Positions 24,212 through 32,947 of a stretch of 41,970 nt of DNA are shown here, in pieces (the first letter of the stretch is position 1; every line of letters starts with the position of its first letter). The DNA is from Candidatus Obscuribacterales bacterium (GTDB lineage Bacteria; Cyanobacteriota; Vampirovibrionia; Obscuribacterales; Obscuribacteraceae), in contig JAIETE010000197.1 of NCBI GenBank assembly GCA_019745505.1, positions 1 through 41,970 on the forward strand. Direction: 5' to 3'. The notes beneath the pieces were generated by a model. It saw nothing but the letters and a program-made list of their open reading frames with translations. It made no database searches and was not told the origin of the DNA. The position numbers were made by a program, and so were the translations under genes.

Positions 24212-25339
24212 TTATTCTTCCGAATCACCTCTGTACAAACGAGCTAGCGCTCGGGCTGCCGCTTCCTGCCCTTGCGACTCTTTCAAACGGCCCAGGCGAG
24301 AAAGCACGAACCCGTGCACGCGCAACTCGTTGATCAGGAGGGGCTCCTTATCTCCATACGTCATCCTGGTCCACAGCAGCGATCTTCTGCAGATCGGCTC
24401 GGCTTTCTCATACTGTCCAAAGGCTACGTACATTTGCGCAAAAGGAAGGAGCTCTGGTCCGGATCCGCCAATAGCTCTGGTGCCCTTCTTATCCACCTCA
24501 AGCAACCTTGAAAGAAAGAGAGCTTCGGCTTCTCTGAAAAGCTTCCTGCTCTCTTCTTTCCTGTGCATGTGGAAATAGACAATCGAAAGCTGAGCCTTGG
24601 CAGCAGCGGCAGTGAGCGAAAATCTTTTTGGACTTTTGCTCATCAAGGATACAGCTTGCTCTAAGGACTTCTGCGCACCGCTCCAATCGCCGACAGATTT
24701 TTTGCAAGTGCCCACCAGCGTCAGCGCTTTCCACAGATGGATTTGTCCCTTGTCGCTGGTTTGGCGTTTTGCGATTGCCAGTGCTCGATTGGCAAAATTG
24801 AGAGCTTCTCGGCTCATGCCAAGGGCAGAATAAGTGTAAGCCAATTCCATTAGTTCGCGCGGCAGTTCCGGATGTATATCACCAAATGCGGTATCAATGA
24901 TTCTAATCGAGTGTTGAATAGCGGAAACCTTATTGACACCTCTCACACGCTCAAAATAGGTACTCGACAGAGCTTCCACACAACTGAAGAAATCTTCGTT
25001 TCGCTTTCCTTCTGATTTCAGCTTTGGAATGAGCGCCAGAAGTTCAATAAAATAAGGCTCGGCCCGCTCAAACTTTTGCTGCCAGAGCATCGCATTGGCA
25101 AGGCGCGCCATTACCTCGCCACGCTCGGCCGCAGAAGCATGCGGCGGTCCGGCAAGTTCCAAAGACCTGGTGTAAGCCTTTTCCGCATTGGCAAAATCGC
25201 CAAAAACCTCGTATCGGCTGCCTTCGTTTTTGTAGTGTTTCCAACCTTCGCGGTCGCCGGCGGCAAATCCGCCCGGGATGAGCGAGATTCCAAACACAAG
25301 CGCAAGACAAAGTTGAAGAAAGGTTCGCCGCCAGTTCAT
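24212..25339 (-). CDS. Exported TPR-repeat protein (375 aa)
   Basis: From ATG 25339 the protein opens with a signal peptide (MNWRRTFLQLCLALVFGISL, cleavage after GGFAA). The remainder is nearly all helical tetratricopeptide repeats of about 34-42 residues: EVFGDFANAEKAYTRSLELA near 45-65, a repeat with LGMSREALNFANRALAIA in the middle, and GQYEKAEPICRRSLL near 320. TPR proteins of this kind are scaffolds for protein contacts in the periplasm or outside. An alternative TTG start at 25414 would bury the signal peptide. It abuts tail to tail with the response regulator gene. Confidence 0.82.
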   Translation of the reverse strand: MNWRRTFLQLCLALVFGISLIPGGFAAGDREGWKHYKNEGSRYEVFGDFANAEKAYTRSLELAGPPHASAAERGEVMARLANAMLWQQKFERAEPYFIELLALIPKLKSEGKRNEDFFSCVEALSSTYFERVRGVNKVSAIQHSIRIIDTAFGDIHPELPRELMELAYTYSALGMSREALNFANRALAIAKRQTSDKGQIHLWKALTLVGTCKKSVGDWSGAQKSLEQAVSLMSKSPKRFSLTAAAAKAQLSIVYFHMHRKEESRKLFREAEALFLSRLLEVDKKGTRAIGGSGPELLPFAQMYVAFGQYEKAEPICRRSLLWTRMTYGDKEPLLINELRVHGFVLSRLGRLKESQGQEAAARALARLYRGDSEE

Positions 25340-25392
25340 TGACCAATTACACTCAAACAGGACACGTCCATTAGAGCAGATCGGCCTCTCGT

Positions 25393-26007
25393 TTAAAACA
25401 AATCCAACGCGCAAAGATGATGATAGATGCTGTCTTTGACTTCAGGACTCCACGACGGATAGCGTTTCGCCATCTCGTTCCAGGCAGCCATCAACATTTG
25501 CGACGCTGTTCTTCCCTCCGGCAATTGCATCACCGTCTCAAAAGAAGATCCTTGCTGGCGCATCTTCTGAGCCTTGTCAAAGAAAGAGCATTGATTATCG
25601 ATGGCGCTTACCACTTGCGCTTTGAACGTCTCCAAGCCGCTCGGTGTAGGCTCAGCCATTATCTTGGTGCGCTGCGCTGCTATCTGAGAGTAATAGGTCG
25701 CGTACGCGCTAGAAAAGCCGCTTGAACCATTGAGAGCAGACAACATCACCATCTTTGCCTGCAACGCTTTCAAGATCATGGTGTAGACGTGGTTGATGAA
25801 TTGCCGGTCAGTGGCAGGAATTCCGGTTAGATTGTCGGGCAACGCCGTAAGAGCGCAAGGATACTGATACCCCGACGGCGGCGTGATATCGCGTGGATAC
25901 CAATTTTGATAGTTTTGAGCCAGTGCGCCAGAGGAAAAACAGAGCATGCCAATCAGAGCAATCGATTTAGGCACAACCGAAAAAACAAAATACGATTTCG
26001 CTGTCAT
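25393..26007 (-). CDS. Secreted hypothetical protein (about 204 aa)
   Basis: The protein begins with a clear signal peptide (basic start, hydrophobic VVPKSIALIGMLCFSSG, cleavage after ALA-Q). The mature part is soluble, with Tyr/Trp-rich N-terminus (YQNWYPRDI), a Cys near residue 50 and Cys residues further on that could form disulfides, and a Gln/Ala-rich helical core. No family is recognised. The start at 26007 has AAGGTG about 9 bases upstream, better than the GTG at 26028. It lies 23 bp after the DUF4037 gene, so the two may be co-transcribed. Confidence 0.72.
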   Translation of the reverse strand: MTAKSYFVFSVVPKSIALIGMLCFSSGALAQNYQNWYPRDITPPSGYQYPCALTALPDNLTGIPATDRQFINHVYTMILKALQAKMVMLSALNGSSGFSSAYATYYSQIAAQRTKIMAEPTPSGLETFKAQVVSAIDNQCSFFDKAQKMRQQGSSFETVMQLPEGRTASQMLMAAWNEMAKRYPSWSPEVKDSIYHHLCALDLF

Positions 26008-26030
26008 TTCATCACCCACCTTGTCCACCT

Positions 26031-27170
26031 TCAGACGAATACACCACCACCATACAAATTCCTAACACCTACACGCCAGCTTGAGTTGGAAAGCACATCC
26101 GTGCTATCGCTAAATTGCTCAACGCTGCCAATCAAAGGTTTATTCACGAGCTCCTTGATGCTTTGGTCGGCAAGACTCGACGCAACGATAATTTCGCATA
26201 TCGCCTTTGAATAATCCCCCATACTGACCACCATGAATGGACGACCATGGAAGTCGCGAACCTGACAGGGCAGCTTCTCGGTAATGTCCAGTTGATTATG
26301 TTGAGCAGCAAGGAACTCATAGGCCGGTATCAAATATTTCTGCCGTTCTTGCCAATTCGGCGAAGATAACACTTTCAAAAATAGAGGTTCTAAAACGCTT
26401 GCGGACTTCAGCTTTTTGAATGCGGTGCCAAACCATTTGGGATAGGGCGCATATACTTTTTCCATAAGAAAGCACAGATTCATAATGTCTCGCACCAATC
26501 GCGCGGCAATAATGCCCGCGCCAACCTCGTCGCCTACATATCCGGCCCGCCCCATCAAATGCTCCTCTTGCTCGATCCGGGCCCAACCGCAGGCAAGCAG
26601 GTAAAGCCAGACATCTTGCGGATAATAGGAGAATCTGTTGCGAGCGTCCTGCAAACCAATATCATCATGAAAGACTTTGCCACCAATAATGGTGCGCAAT
26701 TTCTGTCCAGGAAATGAGAGCCAATCGTAAGCTTTCAATTCGGCAGTAATGTCAAATCCAAGATAGTCATCGAAGAATCGCTCCAAAGACATAATTTCAA
26801 CACGATGATTGATCGGTCCGGATTGGCTGAAATCCAGCAATTGAACGCCCTGGTTTTCGCTGTCAGGTGCAGAAAAACTGGTAGGAAATCCTCGAAAAGT
26901 GCGCGGCAACTCGTCACGTAGTTTAGCCGAGACTGAATCTTTGTAAGTGGATAGATCATCGGGCTTGAGGAAAATCATCACACGCGGTCCCCAATGATGA
27001 TCGCTCGACATTTCCGTGTCGAACCCAAGCACTTCTGAGCCACTGCCGATCAGCGCCGCCGCATACTTTAGTTCGCCAAAGTACTGGCGCATGATGGGCT
27101 CGACAGCTTCGCGATAAAACCCTTCGCAAAGCTCTAAACCCGGAACAAAGATAGGATTCGGTTTGGTCAT
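26031..27170 (-). CDS. DUF4037 nucleotidyltransferase-like protein
   Basis: A 379-residue protein. Residues 42-60 carry the signature GSGSEVLGFDTEMSSDHHW, with G42, S43, D51 and D57 in the positions of a nucleotidyltransferase active site variant, followed by GP. The C-terminal half is helical and includes the DUF4037 block RDIMNLCFLMEKVYAPYPK near 270. DUF4037 proteins are predicted nucleotidyltransferases, possibly modifying small molecules or RNA; no substrate is known here. The frame is open upstream to 27311, but the family starts near this ATG. It is divergent from the sensor gene at 27324, with a palindrome between them. Confidence 0.87.
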   Translation of the reverse strand: MTKPNPIFVPGLELCEGFYREAVEPIMRQYFGELKYAAALIGSGSEVLGFDTEMSSDHHWGPRVMIFLKPDDLSTYKDSVSAKLRDELPRTFRGFPTSFSAPDSENQGVQLLDFSQSGPINHRVEIMSLERFFDDYLGFDITAELKAYDWLSFPGQKLRTIIGGKVFHDDIGLQDARNRFSYYPQDVWLYLLACGWARIEQEEHLMGRAGYVGDEVGAGIIAARLVRDIMNLCFLMEKVYAPYPKWFGTAFKKLKSASVLEPLFLKVLSSPNWQERQKYLIPAYEFLAAQHNQLDITEKLPCQVRDFHGRPFMVVSMGDYSKAICEIIVASSLADQSIKELVNKPLIGSVEQFSDSTDVLSNSSWRVGVRNLYGGGVFV

Positions 27171-27202
27171 GAACACAGATGATACTACAGTTATTAAATG
27201 CC

Positions 27203-27214
27203 GCTCACGTGAGC
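27203..27214. promoter_or_regulatory. 12-bp palindrome in a divergent promoter region
   Basis: GCTCACGTGAGC is perfectly palindromic. It sits between the DUF4037 gene and the sensor gene, just upstream of the TTGACA at 27229. It may be an operator for either gene. Confidence 0.4.
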
Positions 27215-27228
27215 CAGGGAAGCACTGT

Positions 27229-27260
27229 TTGACATCCTTGAAATTTGGCGAAGATACAAT
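27229..27260 (+). promoter_or_regulatory. Candidate promoter for the sensor-transporter unit
   Basis: A perfect TTGACA (27229-27234) is followed by TACAAT at 27255-27260, five of six to the -10 consensus, but with a 20-base spacer, longer than usual. Such spacing is typical of promoters needing an activator. Confidence 0.4.
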
Positions 27261-27323
27261 TATCGTAGAGAATTGTCTTTTGATTTGGAAACCCTGGTAG
27301 GCGCCTCGCAAAGAGGAGAGACA

Positions 27324-28604
27324 GTGCGCTCTATTCAGAGCCTGGTTTTCATACGGCTCTTTTCAATAATCATCATTTTCTTTGCAGTAGTTGCCGGGTT
27401 TACTTACTTCGTCACGGCGGAAGCGATTAAGCAATTTGCGCTCTCCGACGCAGCCACGTCGCTCACTTTCATAGTCAACAATATTGAAGGCAACTACAAG
27501 TCAGAGCTGCTGGCTATCGACCAAATTGCAGACATGAATGGATTCATCCCCTTCGACGAAGACACAGCTCGCGACATCATCAAAGAATTTCTTGAACTGC
27601 CCAATATTTTTACAACGGTCCACATGTACAAGGCAGATGGAACGCTTGTTTTCGCAGAGCGCCGCAAAAGCTTCAGTGCCAGTCCATATCACCCGAAGTC
27701 CAATTTCAATCAGAAAGAGGCGGCATTTGTGAAACTCGCGCACAAAGTCATAGAAGACAAACATCCATACAGCAGTGAGGCATTTTTCACCTGGTCCGGC
27801 GCACTCTATCAAACCTACGTTACTCCCATTTTCAAAAGCCGAGAAAAGAAAGAGGTCATGGGAGTGCTTAGCGGGGGCGTGTTTCCCCGTCTCAAAAAGA
27901 TTGAATACCTCTTACAGGGACTCAAACTCGGAAATGAAAACTTCATTCTGATCACAGACAGCCGGGGTAACTTCATCACCGGTGATGGCATCAGCGAGAA
28001 GGATGCCGGCTCTTTACTGAAGAAACATACCGAAGGAGCTCTCAACCGCTTCTTTCTGGATGTTGAGGAAACCTCGAGAAAACCCTTTGTGACACAACGG
28101 CAAAAGGTCGCCGATGCATCTTTCGTCGTAATGTCTCTGCCGATTCCGGAACTGAAACTGCTCGTCACGCTCGGATTTAATACGCAACCTATAGATCAAA
28201 AGACCCACGAACTTTCCAATCGATTGTACTTCGCTCTGATTATTGGATTTCTTCTCAGTGTGTTCGCTTCCGTCGTGGTCGGCGAACGCCTTTCGCGACC
28301 TTTCAGAGAAATCGCCCAAACCGTCGACGAAATAAACCTCGGCAATTTCTCTGCGCGCACTGGATATAAGGGCGAAGATGAAATTGGCTTGCTGTCGGAG
28401 CGCATCAATATGCTCGCGGAAAAAATCGAGAAGAGCGAATATCTCGGCAACCTCTGGTACACGGAAGCTGAGCACGTCGACGAAAGCGACCTCTCAGAAC
28501 CGAATTCCCATTCGGTCCACAGCCCGGACGCTACCAACGCGCCCTCCCCAGATGAGGAAAACACGCCTCCAGCATCCGCATCATCCGGGAGCGCCCAGGT
28601 ATGA
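27324..28604 (+). CDS. Cache-HAMP membrane sensor lacking an output domain
   Basis: A 426-residue protein from the GTG at 27324, chosen because AGGAG lies 5 bases upstream. A TTG at 27273 would add 17 residues. TM helix 1 is at residues 8-30. A large extracytoplasmic Cache-like sensor follows (about 35-295), with a typical ITDSRGNFITGDG near its second half. TM helix 2 is about 300-322, then a HAMP domain to about 372. What follows is only a Pro/Ser/Glu-rich, probably disordered tail of about 55 residues. There is no kinase, cyclase, GGDEF or methyl-accepting domain. The stop overlaps the start of the next gene (ATGA), so its partner is probably the transporter-like protein. Confidence 0.83.
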   Translation: MRSIQSLVFIRLFSIIIIFFAVVAGFTYFVTAEAIKQFALSDAATSLTFIVNNIEGNYKSELLAIDQIADMNGFIPFDEDTARDIIKEFLELPNIFTTVHMYKADGTLVFAERRKSFSASPYHPKSNFNQKEAAFVKLAHKVIEDKHPYSSEAFFTWSGALYQTYVTPIFKSREKKEVMGVLSGGVFPRLKKIEYLLQGLKLGNENFILITDSRGNFITGDGISEKDAGSLLKKHTEGALNRFFLDVEETSRKPFVTQRQKVADASFVVMSLPIPELKLLVTLGFNTQPIDQKTHELSNRLYFALIIGFLLSVFASVVVGERLSRPFREIAQTVDEINLGNFSARTGYKGEDEIGLLSERINMLAEKIEKSEYLGNLWYTEAEHVDESDLSEPNSHSVHSPDATNAPSPDEENTPPASASSGSAQV

Positions 28605-30802
28605 AACTCTGGAAGGCGCGCTCTCTCACCTACAAAACACACTTTTTCAGCGCGTTGTGCCGCAGTTTATTCACAAACTCTTGCTGGATCTTTGCTACTA
28701 GCTTGTTCGTCAAGGTTGTCGGAAGCAAGGGTTATTCGCAGTTGTTCTTTTTTGCCAGCCTGGCGTCCCTCTCTTACTACGTATACTTTGCATTGAGGGG
28801 GCACAAGGACAAAGAGCCGTACAATGTCTACAGGGCCGTCTTGGTGTTTAGCGCAATTGCTTCTCTTGGCTGCTTTCTCGAGCCCTTTGTCGAAGCGCTT
28901 AAGCCTTTCAACGAGCTGCTTCTCTATCTTTTCGTCGTCTCGGTGATGACCGTTGACCTGGTCGGCACGACGCTCGGTCCGATGGTTCTTCAGGCATCCG
29001 TCAACCCGGCCATTTTTCGCCAGGTCTATCAAAACATCATTACGCAGGAATTGATCGCGCGCATTGCAGCGGCCGGATTGGTCTGGCTGCTCAGTCAATT
29101 TCACGGGCTCGTCTATTTGTATCCCTTTGCCTGGGCGATGCTCCTGACACATTTTGTCCTGTTCGACATTACCATTTGGCGCATGAGAGTTTCAGAACTC
29201 AAATCGCGAACACCACAGGAAAAGGCAGCGCCGGCGCTTGAAACGATAAAGAATTCCATTCGCTTCGTTATCGAAAATCCCTTAGTGCGCATAGCGATGA
29301 GCATCATGGTTTGGTCGACCATCACGAAGTTCGTACTCGAAAATCTCTTCTATCAAGTCGCAGATGCAAACTTCAACTCGGCTAGAAAAATCGCTTCGTT
29401 TGTCAGCATTATGACTATCTCGATCTACTTGCTGTCCCTCGCCTTGCACCACGTCATCAATCGGACAATAAATTCCCGATTGCAGCTCAGCACCCTCTTG
29501 AGCGTTCAGCCAATCAACGTGCTCATATTCGGCGGATTGGCGCTGATATTCCCACCGTTTTGGCCGGTTGTTTTTCTTATGGTGTCATACAACATTATTC
29601 ACAGAAGCATACAGCTGCCGATGTCCCGCCAATGTCTTGTTCCAGTGCCTCGTCTGCGCAGGGGCGTAATTGTTTCACTCATATCTATCGTCATTTCACT
29701 GTGTACAGTCATCACCAGTGGAGTCATGGCAGCGATGAAGAACACTCTTCAACTGCAACACTACTTATTCTTTCTGCTCGCTCTGGGCTCCGGTGTGTTT
29801 TTCGTCATCACAAGCCTTGATTCATATTACATACGAAATCTCTGGAGTTTTTTCCAAGAAACACGCTCAGGAACATGGGAAGAAGAGCCGCAGACAGAGG
29901 CTCTCTCGCCTGTCGACCTTGAGCAAATCTCAAGCGCGGAGCCGGCTCATGTCAGCAACTATGCAGACTGGAATTCTCATCCGATAATAGCCAGCTATTC
30001 TCAATCGTCAACCAAAGCTGCGCTCAAGGAAGCAACACAACAACACAAGGCATTGCTGAACTCGGACAAACCGGACATGCTGATTTCCGGTTTGAGAATA
30101 TGCTTCATCACAGGCTTTCCTTGGCTGGCAAAAGCAATAGAAAAAGCGACTGCACACAAAGATGAAAGTGTAAGAGAGTTTGCCAAGCTGGCGGTGAAAA
30201 TCGATGAAGAGTTTTACGGGCTCTCCGGATACACTGCCATCTTCCGACGAAAGATAAAGGCTGTCGCAATGGACATTCTCCAGAACTCGCAGTCGAAAGC
30301 GAGTCTCGAGGACCTCAAGCAAATACTCTACTATCCCAATCGTGCAGACGCGGAATCCATTGTCTGCGCTTTGGGTGACGCGCGGTTTCAAGAACACAGA
30401 GATTTGATATTTAGCTGCGTTAGAGATCAAGGCGCGCAGCTCAGCGTTGAGCCTGTGATTCAACGCATGTACGAAAGCAATTATGATGATGCCGAGACTT
30501 ATCGAAGTTTGTTGGAGCAGCTAAGCTTTGGCAAGAGAAGCCGCGAATTGCGCGAAACCGTCGTGTCCAATTTAGATCAGCTCAAGGACAAAGGCCAGGA
30601 TGGTCGGCTAAACCGATTGATGCATACGCTCTTTCTTGAAGAGTACAGACTTTCACATGGCGAATTGGACGAAGTGCTCGTCGGAACGATTCGCGAATTT
30701 CCAATCCTGTCATCTGATGAAAATGCCATTTTGATCGACATGCACCTGTCTTTTCTCAAGAAAAGCGACTTGTTCGGTTCATGGCAAGTTGTCCTCAACT
30801 AA
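28601..30802 (+). CDS. NTT/MFS-like membrane protein with helical C-terminal domain
   Basis: A 733-residue protein. Residues 1-410 hold about 12 membrane helices in a major-facilitator or nucleotide-translocase-like pattern with many aromatic residues. Residues 411-733 are soluble, helical and Leu/Glu/Lys-rich with repeated pairs, resembling HEAT-type repeats. Proteins combining a transporter-like barrel with a helical repeat tail are known, but their substrates are not. The ATG overlaps the TGA of the sensor gene by four bases, indicating coupled translation. The sensor may control transport, or the membrane part may act as signal receiver. No ATP-binding motif is visible. Confidence 0.8.
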   Translation: MKLWKARSLTYKTHFFSALCRSLFTNSCWIFATSLFVKVVGSKGYSQLFFFASLASLSYYVYFALRGHKDKEPYNVYRAVLVFSAIASLGCFLEPFVEALKPFNELLLYLFVVSVMTVDLVGTTLGPMVLQASVNPAIFRQVYQNIITQELIARIAAAGLVWLLSQFHGLVYLYPFAWAMLLTHFVLFDITIWRMRVSELKSRTPQEKAAPALETIKNSIRFVIENPLVRIAMSIMVWSTITKFVLENLFYQVADANFNSARKIASFVSIMTISIYLLSLALHHVINRTINSRLQLSTLLSVQPINVLIFGGLALIFPPFWPVVFLMVSYNIIHRSIQLPMSRQCLVPVPRLRRGVIVSLISIVISLCTVITSGVMAAMKNTLQLQHYLFFLLALGSGVFFVITSLDSYYIRNLWSFFQETRSGTWEEEPQTEALSPVDLEQISSAEPAHVSNYADWNSHPIIASYSQSSTKAALKEATQQHKALLNSDKPDMLISGLRICFITGFPWLAKAIEKATAHKDESVREFAKLAVKIDEEFYGLSGYTAIFRRKIKAVAMDILQNSQSKASLEDLKQILYYPNRADAESIVCALGDARFQEHRDLIFSCVRDQGAQLSVEPVIQRMYESNYDDAETYRSLLEQLSFGKRSRELRETVVSNLDQLKDKGQDGRLNRLMHTLFLEEYRLSHGELDEVLVGTIREFPILSSDENAILIDMHLSFLKKSDLFGSWQVVLN

Positions 30803-30866
30803 TTCAAAATCAAGATCAGATTAATCGCAGAACGCCCGTCCCACGAAGCGTTCCAAGCCCCAACCC

Positions 30867-30896
30867 TTGACGACTTTTAATTCGCCATGGTAAATT
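30867..30896 (+). promoter_or_regulatory. Promoter predicting a leaderless MerR-VWA transcript
   Basis: TTGACG (30867-30872) and TAAATT (30891-30896) with an 18-base spacer place the transcription start at or within a base or two of the ATG at 30903. No Shine-Dalgarno lies upstream of that ATG, which agrees with a leaderless message. Confidence 0.5.
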
Positions 30897-30902
30897 GAAA
30901 AC

Positions 30903-31520
30903 ATGGACACGACAGACCGACCTTCCTATTCGCTAGAAGATTTGTCGGCAAAAACCGGGTTCGAAGTTCGAGTAATCAGAAGCTTCATTGAGCAGGGTCT
31001 CTTGCGTGGCCCGAGTTCTCTTGGGCGTTATGCTCGATATTCAGATTGGCATTTGGTAAGGCTACTAGCCATAAAGGCATTGAAAGACAGGGGACTCACG
31101 CACACGGATATCAGGCAAACCCTGCTGTGCATGAGCGATTCTGAAGTACTGGCACTGGCGGAAACTGCTCCCGGCGAGAAGAATAAGCGGCGCTCCTCAG
31201 CACTGGATTATATTCGCTCCATCAATCCGCAAACATTTGGAACTATAAAAGTCGACGAGTTCGCTCAAAAAGCAAGTCATCGCTTTCAAGACCCAAGCCA
31301 GCAAGGGGCACCAACAAAAATAGAACAGAGTGTGAGCAAACAGCAGTCAACGTCGCCAAGCGAGCGTCAGCTTCCGGCTGCTGAGACCTGGCATCGGTTT
31401 CAGATCACACCGGATGTTGAGCTATCAGTTAGAGGAATTCAATCGGAAAAGCAAATGGCTCGAATGAAAATCATCGCCAATAGCCTGCGAGAATTTCTCA
31501 TCGGAGGACAGAATGAGTAA
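30903..31520 (+). CDS. MerR-family transcriptional regulator
   Basis: A 205-residue protein. Residues 8-75 form the MerR winged helix: SLEDLSAKTGFEVRVIRSFI, then RGPSSLGRYARYSDWHLVRL, then GLTHTDIRQTLL. Residues 80-150 are a flexible Ser/Gln/Lys-rich linker without metal-binding Cys residues, and 160-205 a short C-terminal module with ELSVRG that recurs in MerR proteins next to VWA genes. The gene ends overlapping the next start by 8 bases (ATGAGTAA), so the two proteins are made together. The probable role is a regulator whose effector is the VWA protein or its ligand. Confidence 0.88.
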   Translation: MDTTDRPSYSLEDLSAKTGFEVRVIRSFIEQGLLRGPSSLGRYARYSDWHLVRLLAIKALKDRGLTHTDIRQTLLCMSDSEVLALAETAPGEKNKRRSSALDYIRSINPQTFGTIKVDEFAQKASHRFQDPSQQGAPTKIEQSVSKQQSTSPSERQLPAAETWHRFQITPDVELSVRGIQSEKQMARMKIIANSLREFLIGGQNE

Positions 31521-32832
31521 TGAGTTGGGTATCTCCGTAATCGCTGAATTTGACAGAGAATTGATCTGGGAACGCGGTCGTTCCGTGCGCTATTTGGAAG
31601 TTGACGCAACGGCACCCTTCATGATGGAAGATCAACAAACGGAAAAACATCCGCTCAACATTGCTCTGGTCATCGATGCATCGGGCTCCATGGCCGGAGA
31701 GGCATTGAACTGTGCCAAAAAAGCCGCAGAAGGGGTTGTTAAAGCGCTGACACCAGACAGCAGAATATCAATTGTTTCGTTTGCCACAGAAATCATCACT
31801 CACATTGAAGGCGTTTCAGCCGACCCAAGTCAGCAGAAAAGAGCGTTGGCTGCCATCAATCAATTAGAACCGCGCGACAGCACCAACCTCGGGGGCGGCT
31901 GGATGAAAGGTGCGGAATGCTTGGCTCGCGTGATGGAAGAACAGACTAAAATGCATAATCACGTCATTCTGCTTTCGGACGGACACGCGAATTATGGCGT
32001 AATCGACCCGGAAATCTTAGGGCATCATGCCAATCAACTGCGCACCAGGGGAATAGCTACATCGACTGTCGGCATAGGCGACCACTACTCATCCGAGCAG
32101 CTCCAGGCGCTCGCTGTTCATGGTGGCGGTATGCTGCACGACGCGCAATTCCCACACGAAATAATTGAAGTTGTTCTCGGAGAACTCTACACGGTGCAAG
32201 AGACCTTTTTCGAGGACATAGCCGTTCACCTCTCATTCCCAAGCAGTTTTACAGTCGAAAATATCAGTGCGTTTCCGATGGAGATGGACCCGTCAACGGC
32301 CATCACGCATATAGGCATGCTGGCGCCCCAACGCAATCGCAATGTGATCTTTCGCATTATCGCGCCGGAAGGACGGGCCGGCAACGTTGCCTATTTCGAT
32401 GTCGGCGCCTCCTGGATCAGGACTGGACAAGTTGATCGTGTATATGGAAAGAAATTGAGAAAGTCACTGACTTTCGCACACGAGAGCAAGAACACGGGAC
32501 AACCTCGAAAAGAGGAGCTCAGCCTGCGAGTTGCAAAATGCTGGCAGGCAGCTATTGTGCGTAAGTGCGTCGCCTACAACAAATACAAAAACTTTCAAGA
32601 ACTGATTCGTTACCTCGATAGTTCACTTAAATATTTTCGACGCTATTGCGACGATCTGCCAGGCACAAAAACACTTATCTACGAGTTGCAGGGCATGAGA
32701 GAAAGAGCTAACCGGCGCTGGGACGAGCGCAGCCTGAAACACATGGAACACACAAGCTATATGACGCAGCACAGTCATCAGGATTATCGAAGCCTGCAGC
32801 GCGGCAGTTGGCTGGATTCACTCGAAAGCTGA
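31513..32832 (+). CDS. Von Willebrand factor A domain protein
   Basis: A 439-residue protein, probably cytosolic. Residues 48-230 are a VWA domain with a complete metal-ion-dependent adhesion site: D55-A-S57-G-S59, T124 in DSTNLGGG and D156 in LLSDGHAN. The C-terminal half (about 240-420) has a beta-rich region then a helical, Arg/Tyr-rich tail with ERANRRWDERS. VWA proteins of this class bind partner proteins through the metal. The ATG overlaps the MerR stop. Together they look like a sensor-regulator module of the kind placed beside stress or metal-related systems; the signal is not evident. Confidence 0.88.
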   Translation: MSNELGISVIAEFDRELIWERGRSVRYLEVDATAPFMMEDQQTEKHPLNIALVIDASGSMAGEALNCAKKAAEGVVKALTPDSRISIVSFATEIITHIEGVSADPSQQKRALAAINQLEPRDSTNLGGGWMKGAECLARVMEEQTKMHNHVILLSDGHANYGVIDPEILGHHANQLRTRGIATSTVGIGDHYSSEQLQALAVHGGGMLHDAQFPHEIIEVVLGELYTVQETFFEDIAVHLSFPSSFTVENISAFPMEMDPSTAITHIGMLAPQRNRNVIFRIIAPEGRAGNVAYFDVGASWIRTGQVDRVYGKKLRKSLTFAHESKNTGQPRKEELSLRVAKCWQAAIVRKCVAYNKYKNFQELIRYLDSSLKYFRRYCDDLPGTKTLIYELQGMRERANRRWDERSLKHMEHTSYMTQHSHQDYRSLQRGSWLDSLES

Positions 32833-32947
32833 TAGACTGGAGTGACTGAGAGCCGGCTGAATCCAGCTTCTTTATGGAAATCTTGGAACTAATGCGGTTC
32901 GCCGACATCTCAAGCCATTTACACCGTATTGATATTTCAACCATCAT

